A stretch of 58,040 bases of DNA from Bacillus sp. (in: firmicutes) (GTDB lineage Bacteria; Bacillota; Bacilli; Bacillales; Bacillaceae), in contig JAPSLU010000008.1 of the NCBI GenBank assembly GCA_031180405.1, positions 1-58,040 of the forward strand, read 5' to 3'. This document shows positions 17,312-26,260 of the stretch, piece after piece. The notes below the pieces were generated by a model that saw only the letters and a list, made by a program, of their open reading frames with translations, had not been told where the DNA came from and searched no databases. Numbering within the stretch: the stretch's first letter is position 1; every line of letters begins with the position of its first letter. The position numbers and the translations under genes are program-made.

Positions 17312-17761
17312 CTAAAAGGAAATATCAACTTCTGATAAGCTACTTTCTTTTAGTTTAATAAATTGAATTTCGATAAAATCTTCTATATATCTCGCTCTAG
17401 TTCCTTTCCTTCTTACAGGTGAAGGGAGCATATATTTTGTTTGCTCTGAATCTTTAGGATAGTTCATAACGATTAATTGATGATTTGTATGTTGTATTTT
17501 TATATTCTTTCGATCTGAATTAACAGTGGGAAGCTTTACATAAACAAAGTCACTTGTTTCAAAAATGTCAGGAATTACATTATTGTTCGATTCTTTTTTG
17601 GGGGATTCACCTTGAAAGGGAAATCCTTGTATAAAATCACCACCGAACACATTGGTCATGACATGTTGGATATAGTTCTCCACCTCTTTTGGATTCATTT
17701 TATTAATATGTTTTGAGAAACCGGATTGATTAAAAGGAAATTGTTTTTCCCATGGAAACAT
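17312..17761 (-). CDS. gerT: GerT-like Hsp20-fold spore protein
   Basis: The 149-residue protein resembles an alpha-crystallin/Hsp20-like domain: PDIFETSDFVYVKLPT, then KIQHTNHQLIVMNYP, and a final strand segment IEIQFIKLKE. A hydrophobic, Phe/Gly-rich N-terminal arm precedes it. B. subtilis GerT, a sigma-K-controlled germination protein related to CotM, is encoded next to yojE, as here. The assignment therefore rests on fold pattern plus position. The ATG has GGAAGTG upstream. It is divergent from yojE and convergent with the Tyr-rich gene. Confidence 0.7.
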   Translation of the reverse strand: MFPWEKQFPFNQSGFSKHINKMNPKEVENYIQHVMTNVFGGDFIQGFPFQGESPKKESNNNVIPDIFETSDFVYVKLPTVNSDRKNIKIQHTNHQLIVMNYPKDSEQTKYMLPSPVRRKGTRARYIEDFIEIQFIKLKESSLSEVDISF

Positions 17762-17924
17762 GCTTTCACTTCCTTTACGTTTCTTTTATTTCTATATAAT
17801 ATGCATTTAAATGCTAATGGGTTAGAATGCTTATTTGTTGTAGGACATGATCCAACATGTTTATAATGGAATTTAGATGAAAAATGACACCTTAGTGTTT
17901 ACAAGAATAGCGAGGTATAAAAGA

Positions 17925-18863
17925 ATGTTTACAGAAACAAGTAGCTATAAGCAAGGCCTTCTTTATACGGCGTTTTCATATTTGTTGTGGGGAGTTTTGC
18001 CGCTTTATTGGAAGCTAATTCATGATGTTACCTCGGAGGAAATTTTGGCGCATAGAATTTTTTGGTCATTTTTGTTTATGCTCGTTATTTTATCATTTAC
18101 TAAAGAATGGACAAACGTAAAGAATGTATGTAAGAGAATGGTAAAGCATCCAAGTTTAATTTTAATACTAGTTTTATCGTCGGTCTTAATTAGTATTAAT
18201 TGGTTTGTGTATATTTGGTCAGTAAATCATGAACACCTAATTGAAGCTAGCCTTGGGTATTATATAAACCCACTTATAAGTGTCTTATTGGGAATAATAT
18301 TCTTTAAAGAAAAGTTGAATCTATGGCAAAAATGCTCTTTTTTAATTGCAGGTGTTGGGGTGCTTTTTATGACCATCCATTACGGTCAAATACCTTTTAT
18401 TGCAATTACCCTTGCTTTAAGTTTTGGATTATACGGGTTAACGAAAAAAATAACGAAGTTAAGCTCTGGCATTGGACTTACATTTGAGGCTTTGGTTGTC
18501 ACACCAATTGCCATTGGTTACCTAATAATCTTAGCAACTAAAGGAGAAATGGCATTCTTTCAATTTGATTTAGCAACAAATCTGTTATTAATCGGAGCAG
18601 GAATTGCTACTGCTGTACCACTACTTCTTTTTGCAAGTGGTGCACAACGAATACCGCTATTTATGGTAGGTGTATTACAATACATATCACCAACAATAAC
18701 GTTAATAATAGGAATTATCGTTTATAAGGAACCTTTTACGAATATAGAATTGATTACATTCTCATGTATATGGACGGCATTATTGCTATTTACGCTTTCC
18801 AATTCTAGATATTTTAAAAAGGTAGAATTAAAACTTAAGAAACAAAATTCCATCGGAATGTAG
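17925..18863 (+). CDS. yojE: EamA/RarD-family permease YojE
   Basis: The protein has about ten membrane segments in two EamA halves, with the RarD signature YLLWGVLPLYWKL near the N-terminus and YYINPLISVLLG in the middle. I set the start at the ATG preceded by GCGAGGT (312 residues, MFTETSSYKQGLLYTAFSYL), since an earlier ATG at 17877 lacks a good ribosome site and adds a basic tail atypical of the family. The transported substrate is unknown; relatives include drug/metabolite exporters. The next gene begins within 12 bp. Confidence 0.85.
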   Translation: MFTETSSYKQGLLYTAFSYLLWGVLPLYWKLIHDVTSEEILAHRIFWSFLFMLVILSFTKEWTNVKNVCKRMVKHPSLILILVLSSVLISINWFVYIWSVNHEHLIEASLGYYINPLISVLLGIIFFKEKLNLWQKCSFLIAGVGVLFMTIHYGQIPFIAITLALSFGLYGLTKKITKLSSGIGLTFEALVVTPIAIGYLIILATKGEMAFFQFDLATNLLLIGAGIATAVPLLLFASGAQRIPLFMVGVLQYISPTITLIIGIIVYKEPFTNIELITFSCIWTALLLFTLSNSRYFKKVELKLKKQNSIGM

Positions 18864-18874
18864 GAGTGTTGATC

Positions 18875-19141
18875 TTGGAATGCATGGAGGAATTATTAGA
18901 AGCCTATAAATCACTATGGACAAATCGAGAGTTACCTATTGATCAAAATCCAACTCATACATTAAGAACTGCGATTGAAAAAGATTTAAGGGATGAAATG
19001 ACGCATCCTAGACTACGAAAAACACCGTATCAAAAGTTTTACTTATCTGTAAAACGAATTGTTGCATCTTCAATGAATGAAAATCAAAAAGTCAATCTTA
19101 TTGATTTTCATCTGAATATATTAGAAGAGCTAATTAAATAA
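18875..19141 (+). CDS. Small conserved protein (YozR-like)
   Basis: About 88 residues from a TTG preceded by TAGGAGTG; an ATG nine bases later is an alternative start. The product is charged and helical with no membrane segment (MEELLEAYKSLWTNREL...; later YQKFYLSVKRIVASSM). It sits between yojE and yojF, where B. subtilis carries yozR, so it may be that gene. The function is unknown. It is only 13 bp before yojF and probably in the same transcript. Confidence 0.65.
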   Translation: MECMEELLEAYKSLWTNRELPIDQNPTHTLRTAIEKDLRDEMTHPRLRKTPYQKFYLSVKRIVASSMNENQKVNLIDFHLNILEELIK

Positions 19142-19154
19142 AGGAGGGTTTGTT

Positions 19155-19505
19155 ATGAAAAATATCACAAAATACGACGTACAAGCATATTTAGATCATT
19201 TTTTAAATAAAGAAGTTTATCTTCATCTTGAAACAACAACCGGTTCGTATTCCGCACATAAAGATGAAAAGAATATGACGGTTGTTGCCTTTATTCGAAA
19301 TACAAAGGTAACCTATCATCAAGCTAAAATAACGGGGAATGGCCCGTATCGAGTTGGACTAAAATTAGAAGAGGGTTGGATTTACGCAGAAGGGCTAACA
19401 GATTGGATCTATAATGAAGACGGCCAATTGTTAATGGCTGGTCATAATTCAGAAGGTCAATTAGCTATAGCCTTACAAATAAGTGAAAAACCATTTAAAA
19501 ATTGA
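19155..19505 (+). CDS. yojF: YojF (DUF1806) protein
   Basis: The 116-residue protein matches the length of B. subtilis YojF and is directly followed by bshB2, as there. It is beta-rich, with EVYLHLETTTGSYSAH near residue 23, GPYRVGLKLEEGWIYAEGLTD in the middle and LAIALQISEKPF at the end. No catalytic motif is evident. AAAGGAGGG precedes the ATG. Its constant pairing with bshB2 suggests a role near bacillithiol or deacetylase function, but this is not demonstrated. Confidence 0.85.
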   Translation: MKNITKYDVQAYLDHFLNKEVYLHLETTTGSYSAHKDEKNMTVVAFIRNTKVTYHQAKITGNGPYRVGLKLEEGWIYAEGLTDWIYNEDGQLLMAGHNSEGQLAIALQISEKPFKN

Positions 19506-19524
19506 CCGTAAGAGGTGAGAATAA

Positions 19525-20190
19525 ATGAAAGAACATGTTCTAATTATTTTACCGCATCCCGATGACGAAGCTTTTGGAGTAGCAGGACTTATCGCACAAA
19601 AGCGTAAAGCTGGAATCCCAGTTACATATGCATGTGGTACTTTAGGTGAAATGGGAAGGAATATGGGGAACCCACTATTTGCTAATCGTGAAATGTTACC
19701 ACTAATTCGTAAAAAGGAACTAATTGACGCATGTAATGCATTAGATATTCAAGATCTGCGTATGCTTGGACTCCGAGATAAAACCCTTGAATTCGAAGAT
19801 GATGAACAGTTAGCTGATTTATTTGAAAAGATTATAGATGAAGTACAACCATCTCTCATTGTTACTTTCTATCCAGGGCATGGTGTTCATCCTGATCATG
19901 ATGCATGTGGAGAAGGGGTTATTAGAGCATTAAAGCGTAAACCAATTGAAGATCGACCTGTCACGTATTGTCTAGCGATTACGAAAAATAGATTTGATGT
20001 AATTGGTTATCCTGATGTGGAAATTAATGTAACAGATGTTGCTGATATAAAGCTAAATGCTTTAAAAGCACACCGCTCGCAAACAGAAGGAATGCTTAAA
20101 GCAATGGAAGAGAAATTCTTGAAAAAGGACCCAGAAATTATGCATTGGTTTGAGAAGGAAGTATTTTATACGTATAAATGGAATGATTAA
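19525..20190 (+). CDS. bshB2: Bacillithiol biosynthesis deacetylase BshB2
   Basis: The 221-residue zinc deacetylase belongs to the LmbE/PIG-L family, with the metal motif HPDDE (11-15) and the downstream HGVHPDHDACG block holding the third zinc ligand. The family removes the acetyl group from GlcNAc-malate to give GlcN-malate, the second step of bacillithiol synthesis; BshB2 (YojG) is the paralogue with broader activity, including bacillithiol-conjugate cleavage. GAGGTGAG precedes the ATG and the gene follows yojF by 19 bp. A terminator follows. Confidence 0.9.
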   Translation: MKEHVLIILPHPDDEAFGVAGLIAQKRKAGIPVTYACGTLGEMGRNMGNPLFANREMLPLIRKKELIDACNALDIQDLRMLGLRDKTLEFEDDEQLADLFEKIIDEVQPSLIVTFYPGHGVHPDHDACGEGVIRALKRKPIEDRPVTYCLAITKNRFDVIGYPDVEINVTDVADIKLNALKAHRSQTEGMLKAMEEKFLKKDPEIMHWFEKEVFYTYKWND

Positions 20191-20193
20191 TAG

Positions 20194-20234
20194 TAAAAAG
20201 AGTGACTCGATTTATTTTGAGGCACTCTTTTTTT
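20194..20234 (+). terminator. Terminator after bshB2
   Basis: AAAAGAGTG pairs with CACTCTTTT across a 16-nt loop, followed by T residues. Confidence 0.8.
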
Positions 20235-20252
20235 GCTAAGGAATTTATAAAA

Positions 20253-20365
20253 TTCTTGAACTGTGGATAAGTGCAAGATATCAAGTGCAAGATATCAAGC
20301 TCAAGTATCCTACTATTTGCAAAAGTAGATGCTTTTGGGAGCTGATCAAGGCGCTTTGTTTTGTT
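20253..20365. repeat. Degenerate dispersed intergenic repeat with internal tandem unit
   Basis: The stretch contains GTGCAAGATATCAA twice in tandem (20271-20298) and ends with GAGCTGATCAAGGCGCTTTG. Parts resemble 53908-54056: CTGTG(G)ATAAGTGC at the left, and TACTATTTG followed by an AGTA/GAT segment in the middle. Similar sequences are common intergenic repeats in Bacillus genomes. It looks like a decayed copy. Confidence 0.45.
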
Positions 20366-20373
20366 CCATTATG

Positions 20374-21741
20374 TTATTTTTGAACTATTGGAATTGTTGC
20401 CTCATTTTTTTGTTGGATTTTGTAAAGCCTAGTAGATAATCCAATTGCTCCAGCTGCAAGTCCAGAAATAAGGCCAATCCAGTAGCCGAAAGCATCAAGT
20501 GAAGTATAGGTAGCAACAATGTATCCGACTGGAAGCCCGATAACCCAATATGAAATCAATGCCATGATGAATGTCACATTCACATCCTTATACCCTCTCA
20601 AGATCCCTTGTATAGGTGCAGCAATGGCATCTGAAAGCTGGAAAAATATCGCATAAATTAAAAAATCCTGTGTTAGCTTTAGTACATCATCATCAGAAGT
20701 ATAGATTGACGCTACTTCTGGTCTAAAGAAATAAATGAATGCAGCAGAAATAATTGATAAAACTAACGCCATAACAATACCTAAATAACTATATTGTTTT
20801 GCATCCTTAATCCTTTTTGCTCCAACTTCTTGCCCAACAACAATTGTAAGGGCTAGGGATATACTTAAAGGAAGCATATAAAGAAAAGAAGCAAAGTTAA
20901 TAGCTGCTTGATGGGAAGCGATTGTAATCGTGTTATATTGACTCATAAGCAGTGTGACAGCAGCAAAAATGCTAGTTTCAAAGAAAATAGAAAGACCAAT
21001 TGGAACACCTATCTTTAGAATTTCTACCCAAGCTTTAATTGAGATTGGATAAAGTGTTTTAAAAATATAGTATTCTTTAAAAGGTGATTGTTTCTTTACG
21101 ATAAAAATAGCAATAACTGTAATACACCAATAGGTAATTGCTGATGCAACACCAGCACCAATTCCTCCAAGTGCGGGAAAGCCAAACTTTCCAAAAATAA
21201 ATAAATAGTTAAACACAAAATTAATTGGTAGGGATGATAAGGTGATAATCATTGTCACTCTAGTAAATCCCAGTGCATCTATAAAGCACCTTAAAACAGC
21301 ATATAAAAATAGTGGGAAAATCCCAAGCGATAGAGAAATTAAATACCATTTTGCAATACGACGAACATCAGTTTCAAGCCCCATATTAGAAAGAATTGGA
21401 TCTAAAGCGAAGAAGCCCAGGACAAGGATTATTACTGAGATAAATAAACTGACGTATAGTCCTTGAACAACCATATAAGGAACATCTTTCATTTTTTTTG
21501 CCCCAACTAACTGAGCGACAATAGGCGTGACAGATAATAATATTCCACTTAGTCCAGTATAGACAGGTACCCATAAACTTGAACCAATCGCAACACCAGC
21601 TAAATCGTTAGGATGAACTTTACCGGACATGGTTGTATCAAAAAAGTTCATAGAAAAAAGACCAAGCTGTGTGATGAGAATAGGAAATAAGATACTGGAG
21701 AGATAAGCAATTTTCTTTTTGTCAAAAATGTTCATTTTCAT
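20374..21741 (-). CDS. yojI: MATE-family multidrug efflux transporter YojI
   Basis: The 455-residue protein has about twelve membrane segments in two related halves and typical MATE patterns (PILITQLGLFSMNFFDTTMSG at the N-terminus, VPIGLSIFFETSIFA opening the second half). It should export cationic drugs or metabolites by cation antiport. GAGGAAATAAC precedes the ATG. Its place between bshB2 and cdaS matches yojI in B. subtilis, although the stress protein gene rsbRC found there is absent here. Confidence 0.9.
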   Translation of the reverse strand: MKMNIFDKKKIAYLSSILFPILITQLGLFSMNFFDTTMSGKVHPNDLAGVAIGSSLWVPVYTGLSGILLSVTPIVAQLVGAKKMKDVPYMVVQGLYVSLFISVIILVLGFFALDPILSNMGLETDVRRIAKWYLISLSLGIFPLFLYAVLRCFIDALGFTRVTMIITLSSLPINFVFNYLFIFGKFGFPALGGIGAGVASAITYWCITVIAIFIVKKQSPFKEYYIFKTLYPISIKAWVEILKIGVPIGLSIFFETSIFAAVTLLMSQYNTITIASHQAAINFASFLYMLPLSISLALTIVVGQEVGAKRIKDAKQYSYLGIVMALVLSIISAAFIYFFRPEVASIYTSDDDVLKLTQDFLIYAIFFQLSDAIAAPIQGILRGYKDVNVTFIMALISYWVIGLPVGYIVATYTSLDAFGYWIGLISGLAAGAIGLSTRLYKIQQKNEATIPIVQK

Positions 21742-21812
21742 GTTATTTCCTCATTTCAAAAAGTTAACTAAAGAATTATAACACGAAAAGAACAATGGGG
21801 ATGTTATTTTGG

Positions 21813-21923
21813 TTAATTGTCTGATTTGCGAGACTCACCTTTAAACATTTGATAATAAAAAAATCCCAATGAGATGACACCTAAAATACTAAAGGTATAT
21901 TGAAGAATTTTATGAGTAATCAT
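21813..21923 (-). CDS. Tiny single-span membrane protein, 36 aa
   Basis: TAGGAGGCG precedes an ATG with ideal spacing. The product is MITHKILQYTFSILGV... with one membrane helix (about 8-25) and a short charged tail (KGESRKSDN). It is upstream of yojI on the same strand and may be in its transcript. No family is recognised. Confidence 0.6.
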   Translation of the reverse strand: MITHKILQYTFSILGVISLGFFYYQMFKGESRKSDN

Positions 21924-22035
21924 TCGAACGCCTCCTACTTTTAATATGGATAAATAATTGGAAAAAATACACAGAGTGTAAAAATCATAAATTATTATGA
22001 ATGTAAAAGACTAATAAAAAGGGGGACTGAGTAAA

Positions 22036-22656
22036 TTGGAAAATAATCAAGCGTTTACATCTATTAAGAACCATATTGCATTACATTTAAATCAAATTAT
22101 TGAAGAAACAGAGATGATGAGGAATTCTCTTGATGAAAAAGAATATTGCTTATTATGTGAGCTTGCACATATCCGAGATCGTTTTAACGAAATTCAATCT
22201 TCAGCCTCATTCTTTTATTTAAAAGCCTATATTGAAAAATTTACTAGTCAATACATAGAGTTAGCCAAGGCAATTCAAAACTTGTCTGATAGGAAACATG
22301 GGGCACTTATTATTGTTGAAAGAGTAAAACCAGTTGATGAGCATATCCAAGCTGGTATTCCTTTGAATGCGAATATTTCCGATCGACTTATTGAAAGTAT
22401 CTTTTATCCAGGTAATCCTTTGCATGATGGTGCTCTTCTGGTAAGAGGGGATTATCTCATTTCAGCGGCAAATGTTTTGCCCTTGACAAATCAAGATTTT
22501 GGTGGCGAAAAAGTTGGGACAAGACATAGAGCAGGGATTGGGCTATCAGAATTGACGGATGCATTAGTGTTAATCATTTCTGAGGAGACAGGGAAAATGT
22601 CATTTGCACTTGATGGTACCCTTTATCCAATTATCTCACCAGGAACGAATCTTTAA
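22036..22656 (+). CDS. cdaS: Sporulation-specific diadenylate cyclase CdaS
   Basis: The 206-residue protein has an N-terminal helical autoinhibitory part (1-75) and a DisA_N/DAC domain with the catalytic motifs DGA (131-133) and GTRHRAG (161-167). It makes c-di-AMP from two ATP. The helical N-terminus and total length fit B. subtilis CdaS (YojJ), which is made in the forespore and needed for efficient germination, rather than CdaA or DisA. The TTG start is preceded by GGGGGACTG. It is followed by a terminator hairpin. Confidence 0.92.
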   Translation: MENNQAFTSIKNHIALHLNQIIEETEMMRNSLDEKEYCLLCELAHIRDRFNEIQSSASFFYLKAYIEKFTSQYIELAKAIQNLSDRKHGALIIVERVKPVDEHIQAGIPLNANISDRLIESIFYPGNPLHDGALLVRGDYLISAANVLPLTNQDFGGEKVGTRHRAGIGLSELTDALVLIISEETGKMSFALDGTLYPIISPGTNL

Positions 22657-22673
22657 TGAGAAGTATAATGAAA

Positions 22674-22710
22674 AACCCAATATTTCGAGTAGCGAAATAT
22701 TAGGTTGGGT
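22674..22710 (+). terminator. Hairpin after cdaS
   Basis: AACCCAATATTTCG pairs with CGAAATATTAGGTTGGGT apart from one bulge; the T run is weak. Confidence 0.6.
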
Positions 22711-22755
22711 GCTATAGTTTACTTACATAATATAATTGGAAGTAGATGAAAAAGT

Positions 22756-23961
22756 ATGTGGAATAATAAAAATGTATGGATTTTATTACTTGGTGAGTTT
22801 GTGGCAGGCTTAGGGTTATGGATGGGTATCATTGGTAATCTCGAATTTATGCAAAAGTATGTTCCTTCTGATTTTATGAAATCAATCATTTTGTTTTTAG
22901 GTCTTTTGGCGGGTGTATTGGTCGGCCCTCTCGCTGGAACAATCATTGATACGTATTCAAAGAAAAAGGTATTAATATACTCTGGGATAGGAAGAACTCT
23001 TAGTGTATTGTTTATGTTTTTAGCTTTATACTATGAATCAATCCCTTTTATGATTTGTTTTATGGTATGTATCCAAGTGAGTGCTGCTTTTTATTTTCCA
23101 GCTTTACAAGCAGTGATCCCACTTATTGTAGAAGAAAAGGATTTAATACAATTAAATGGGGTTCACATGAATGTATCGACGATATCTCGAATAGCTGGTA
23201 CAGCACTCGCTGGAGTGTTACTTGCTGTAATGAATATTGAATTTCTTTATATAGGTTCAATGGTTGCGTATGCTTTAATATTGGTGACTACTTTTGTCAT
23301 GCAATTTGAAGAGTCTACTTCTAATAGAACGACTGTTAATAAATCTAGTTTTACAGAAATATTACCTGTTTTAAAAAGGACACCTATCGTGATGTCTGCA
23401 CTTTTTTTAACTACAATTCCCATGCTATTTTTAGGTGGCTTTAATTTAATGGTTATAAATATTAGTGAGCTCCAAGAAGATACAGCAATCAAAGGATTAT
23501 TATATACAATAGAGGGAATTAGTTTTATGCTTGGAGCCTTTTTTGTGAAAAGATTAACTCATTTATTTCATCCGATTAAATTAATGTTTATATTTGCTTT
23601 TGTAATCTCAATCGCTCATTTATCATTGTTCTTCAGTGACGTCAAAATTATGGCGCTTATATCCTTTGGGATTTTTGGCCTTGGTGTAGGTTGTTTCTTT
23701 CCAATTGCAGCAACCATTTTTCAAACAAAAATTGAAAAGGAATTTCACGGACGTTTTTTCTCGTTTCGAAACATGTTAGATCGTGTAATGTTCCAAATTG
23801 TTTTGTTAAGTACAGGTCTTTTGTTAGATATAATCGGTATTAAATATATGGTTGTTATATTTGGTTTCTTTTCTTTAACTGCCGTATGCTATTTTGGGTT
23901 AAATTATTTCAAACAACACCCCGGTGAAAATTCATTAGATAGTCAGGAGAAAATAGTTTAG
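22756..23961 (+). CDS. Major facilitator superfamily transporter
   Basis: The 401-residue protein has about twelve membrane segments. The cytoplasmic loop between helices 2 and 3 reads GTIIDTYSKKKVLIYSGIGR, the degenerate motif A of drug-exporter-like MFS members. The substrate is unknown. It lies where B. subtilis has the glycosyltransferase gene yojK, so the position has been replaced here. The ATG has no strong ribosome site (TGGAAGTAGATG). It ends in a good terminator. Confidence 0.85.
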   Translation: MWNNKNVWILLLGEFVAGLGLWMGIIGNLEFMQKYVPSDFMKSIILFLGLLAGVLVGPLAGTIIDTYSKKKVLIYSGIGRTLSVLFMFLALYYESIPFMICFMVCIQVSAAFYFPALQAVIPLIVEEKDLIQLNGVHMNVSTISRIAGTALAGVLLAVMNIEFLYIGSMVAYALILVTTFVMQFEESTSNRTTVNKSSFTEILPVLKRTPIVMSALFLTTIPMLFLGGFNLMVINISELQEDTAIKGLLYTIEGISFMLGAFFVKRLTHLFHPIKLMFIFAFVISIAHLSLFFSDVKIMALISFGIFGLGVGCFFPIAATIFQTKIEKEFHGRFFSFRNMLDRVMFQIVLLSTGLLLDIIGIKYMVVIFGFFSLTAVCYFGLNYFKQHPGENSLDSQEKIV

Positions 23962-23963
23962 TT

Positions 23964-23994
23964 AAAAGGCCAGAACCTGAGGTTTTGGCCTTTT
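23964..23994 (+). terminator. Terminator after MFS gene
   Basis: AAAAGGCCAGAACC pairs with GGTTTTGGCCTTTT around a 4-nt loop. Confidence 0.85.
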
Positions 23995-24160
23995 CATTGT
24001 AAAATCTAATGGATTGTCTAGATCTGTAACTTTTTGTATAGTAAAAAGGAAAGTAATGTATCTTTTTTCCTATTTTTATCATATTTATTCATATAATTGT
24101 AGTTTTATGTCTGTTAATCTATTAAACTAGGTTTATGATGAGTAGGAGGTAATAGTAAAA

Positions 24161-25201
24161 ATGAAACATAAGATATTGGGGTTGACAGCGACAGCAGTCG
24201 TAGGTTCTTCCTTATTTGCTACAATTGTTGCAGCAGAAGAGGTAAAAGTTAAGAGTGGTGATACACTTTGGGGGATATCAAGACAATATAACACTTCAGT
24301 AGATGTCATTAAAAAGGCAAATTCACTATCAAGTGACTTTCTTCAGATTGGACAAGTTCTCCAGATTCAAGTTGCGCAGTCTTCAAGTAAGCAAACAAAT
24401 TCGGCTGAAAAAAAGTCTGTATCCACCGCAACCACTAAAAATGTTACATACACTGTAAAAAGTGGTGATTCGTTGTGGGTGATTGCGAAAGCGAATAATA
24501 TATCGGTTGCAGAATTAAAAAAGTTAAATAATCTTAAAAGCGACATGATTCGAGTTGGACAGAAATTAACGCTAAAAAAATCAACTACTCAAGAATCAGT
24601 AAAAAAGAGTACCAAACAAGCGCCACAGCAAGTTGGAACAAATGTAGCCTCCACATATAAAGTCATTTCTGGCGATTCATTATGGAAAATCGCTAATAAA
24701 TTTGAGATAACAATTGCGGAGCTAAAAGTTAACAATGGACTGAAATCAGATAACATCGTAGTTGGTCAGGTCCTGAAAATTAACGGAGAGCAAACGACAA
24801 AAAATAACATTAACAAGACTGTTTCACAACCTACACAAACTCAATCTTCCAAAATTGATACAATGATCAGCGAAGCAAAATCATTGATGGGTACTCCTTA
24901 TCGATGGGCTGGAAATACACCAAGTGGGTTTGATTGTAGTGGATTCATTTATTATGTCCTAAATAAAGTAACGTCAGTATCTCGTTTAAGTACAGCAGGT
25001 TATTGGGATATGATGAAGACAGTTAAGGATCCTGCAGTAGGGGATTTCGTTTACTTTTCTACTTATAAGCCAGGTCCTTCACATATGGGAATTTATTTAG
25101 GAAATAATGAATTTATTCATGCCAGTAGCTCAGGTGTTTCAATAAGTAATTTAAATAACTCTTATTGGAAACAACGCTACCTTGGTGCTAAGCGCTATTA
25201 A
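24161..25201 (+). CDS. cwlS: D,L-endopeptidase CwlS (three LysM plus NlpC/P60)
   Basis: The 346-residue secreted wall enzyme has a signal peptide (about 1-25, ending AAEEV), three LysM domains (about 27-70, 96-139, 166-208) and a C-terminal NlpC/P60 domain. The catalytic Cys259 lies in GFDCSGF, with His308 and His320 downstream. Linkers are Ser/Thr/Gln-rich. It cuts the gamma-D-Glu-meso-DAP bond and in B. subtilis (YojL) works in cell separation; B. subtilis CwlS has four LysM repeats as I recall, so this one may be shorter. AGGAGG precedes the ATG and a terminator follows the stop. Confidence 0.9.
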   Translation: MKHKILGLTATAVVGSSLFATIVAAEEVKVKSGDTLWGISRQYNTSVDVIKKANSLSSDFLQIGQVLQIQVAQSSSKQTNSAEKKSVSTATTKNVTYTVKSGDSLWVIAKANNISVAELKKLNNLKSDMIRVGQKLTLKKSTTQESVKKSTKQAPQQVGTNVASTYKVISGDSLWKIANKFEITIAELKVNNGLKSDNIVVGQVLKINGEQTTKNNINKTVSQPTQTQSSKIDTMISEAKSLMGTPYRWAGNTPSGFDCSGFIYYVLNKVTSVSRLSTAGYWDMMKTVKDPAVGDFVYFSTYKPGPSHMGIYLGNNEFIHASSSGVSISNLNNSYWKQRYLGAKRY

Positions 25202-25229
25202 TAGAATCCAGAGGGTTCTATTTTTTTTT
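25202..25229 (+). terminator. Terminator after cwlS
   Basis: TAGAATCC pairs with GGGTTCTA, followed by nine T residues. Confidence 0.85.
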
Positions 25230-25362
25230 ACCAAAAACATGAAGGGGTGCCTGCGTGACATAAAAAATGATATTCTTATACTTTGAATCCTCTTAGGCTT
25301 TCTAGTATACTCATGGTTGATAGAAAAGTCATTAAAATGGTGCAAGGAAAGAAGGACTATAA

Positions 25363-26250
25363 ATGGAAACAATAAAATCAATTCAATTACCAATTGAAAT
25401 TCAAAAATTAATTTTAAATAGATCAACAAGAGAAATACATGAAGATGATATTCTTTTAATAGGAGAAAGCGGGTTTACTCCATCGGACGACTCCATTTTA
25501 TATGACGCAATGGTGGCTTTGGCTCTTGGAAAAAATGTTTTACTGAAAGGCCCAACAGGTTCAGGTAAAACAAAACTTGCAGAAACTCTATCAAACTTAT
25601 TCCATCAGCCGATGCACAGTATTAACTGCTCTGTGGATTTGGATGCCGAGGCTTTATTGGGATTTAAAACAATTGAGAATAATCAGAATGGGACTTCAAT
25701 CCAATTTGTTGCGGGTCCTGTAGTAAAAGCTATGAAAAAAGGTCACCTCCTTTATATTGATGAAATTAATATGGCAAAACCAGAAACTCTTCCAATATTA
25801 AATGGAGTTCTAGATTATCGAAGAATGATTACAAATCCATTTACTGGTGATGTTGTGAGGTCACATGAAAACTTTGGAGTTATTGCTGCTATTAATGAAG
25901 GGTATGTTGGAACCGTTCCTCTAAATGAAGCGTTGAAAAATCGTTTTGTTGTCATTGAGGTCCCATATATTCAAGGTAAAGAATTACAATCAGTATTGAA
26001 TAAGCAGTCAACTCTATCAGATCGAAAATTACTAGAATCATTCACAAAGCTATCTGCAGATTTATTGAGTCTAGTTCAAAATGGCCAAGTGTCAGAAGAA
26101 GCAGCTTCGATTCGAGCGCTTATTGATACATGTGATTTAGCTAACTATCTGCCACCTAAACGTGCAATAGAAAGAGGCATTGTTGAGAAGCTAGAAGATG
26201 AAAGAGAAAAAGCAGCTATACGAAATGTTGCTGAAACTCTATTTGAGTGA
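25363..26250 (+). CDS. yojN: MoxR-type AAA+ ATPase YojN
   Basis: The 295-residue AAA+ protein has Walker A GPTGSGKT (63-70), Walker B LLYIDE (129-134), a sensor-like AAINEGYVG, and an arginine finger region near ALKNRF. It is the MoxR/CbbQ type that works as a partner of a von Willebrand factor A protein to remodel or load metal into target proteins. The VWA partner gene begins 10 bp after its stop, as in B. subtilis yojN-yojO. The exact client is unknown. Confidence 0.9.
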   Translation: METIKSIQLPIEIQKLILNRSTREIHEDDILLIGESGFTPSDDSILYDAMVALALGKNVLLKGPTGSGKTKLAETLSNLFHQPMHSINCSVDLDAEALLGFKTIENNQNGTSIQFVAGPVVKAMKKGHLLYIDEINMAKPETLPILNGVLDYRRMITNPFTGDVVRSHENFGVIAAINEGYVGTVPLNEALKNRFVVIEVPYIQGKELQSVLNKQSTLSDRKLLESFTKLSADLLSLVQNGQVSEEAASIRALIDTCDLANYLPPKRAIERGIVEKLEDEREKAAIRNVAETLFE

Positions 26251-26260
26251 GGTTTTTGCA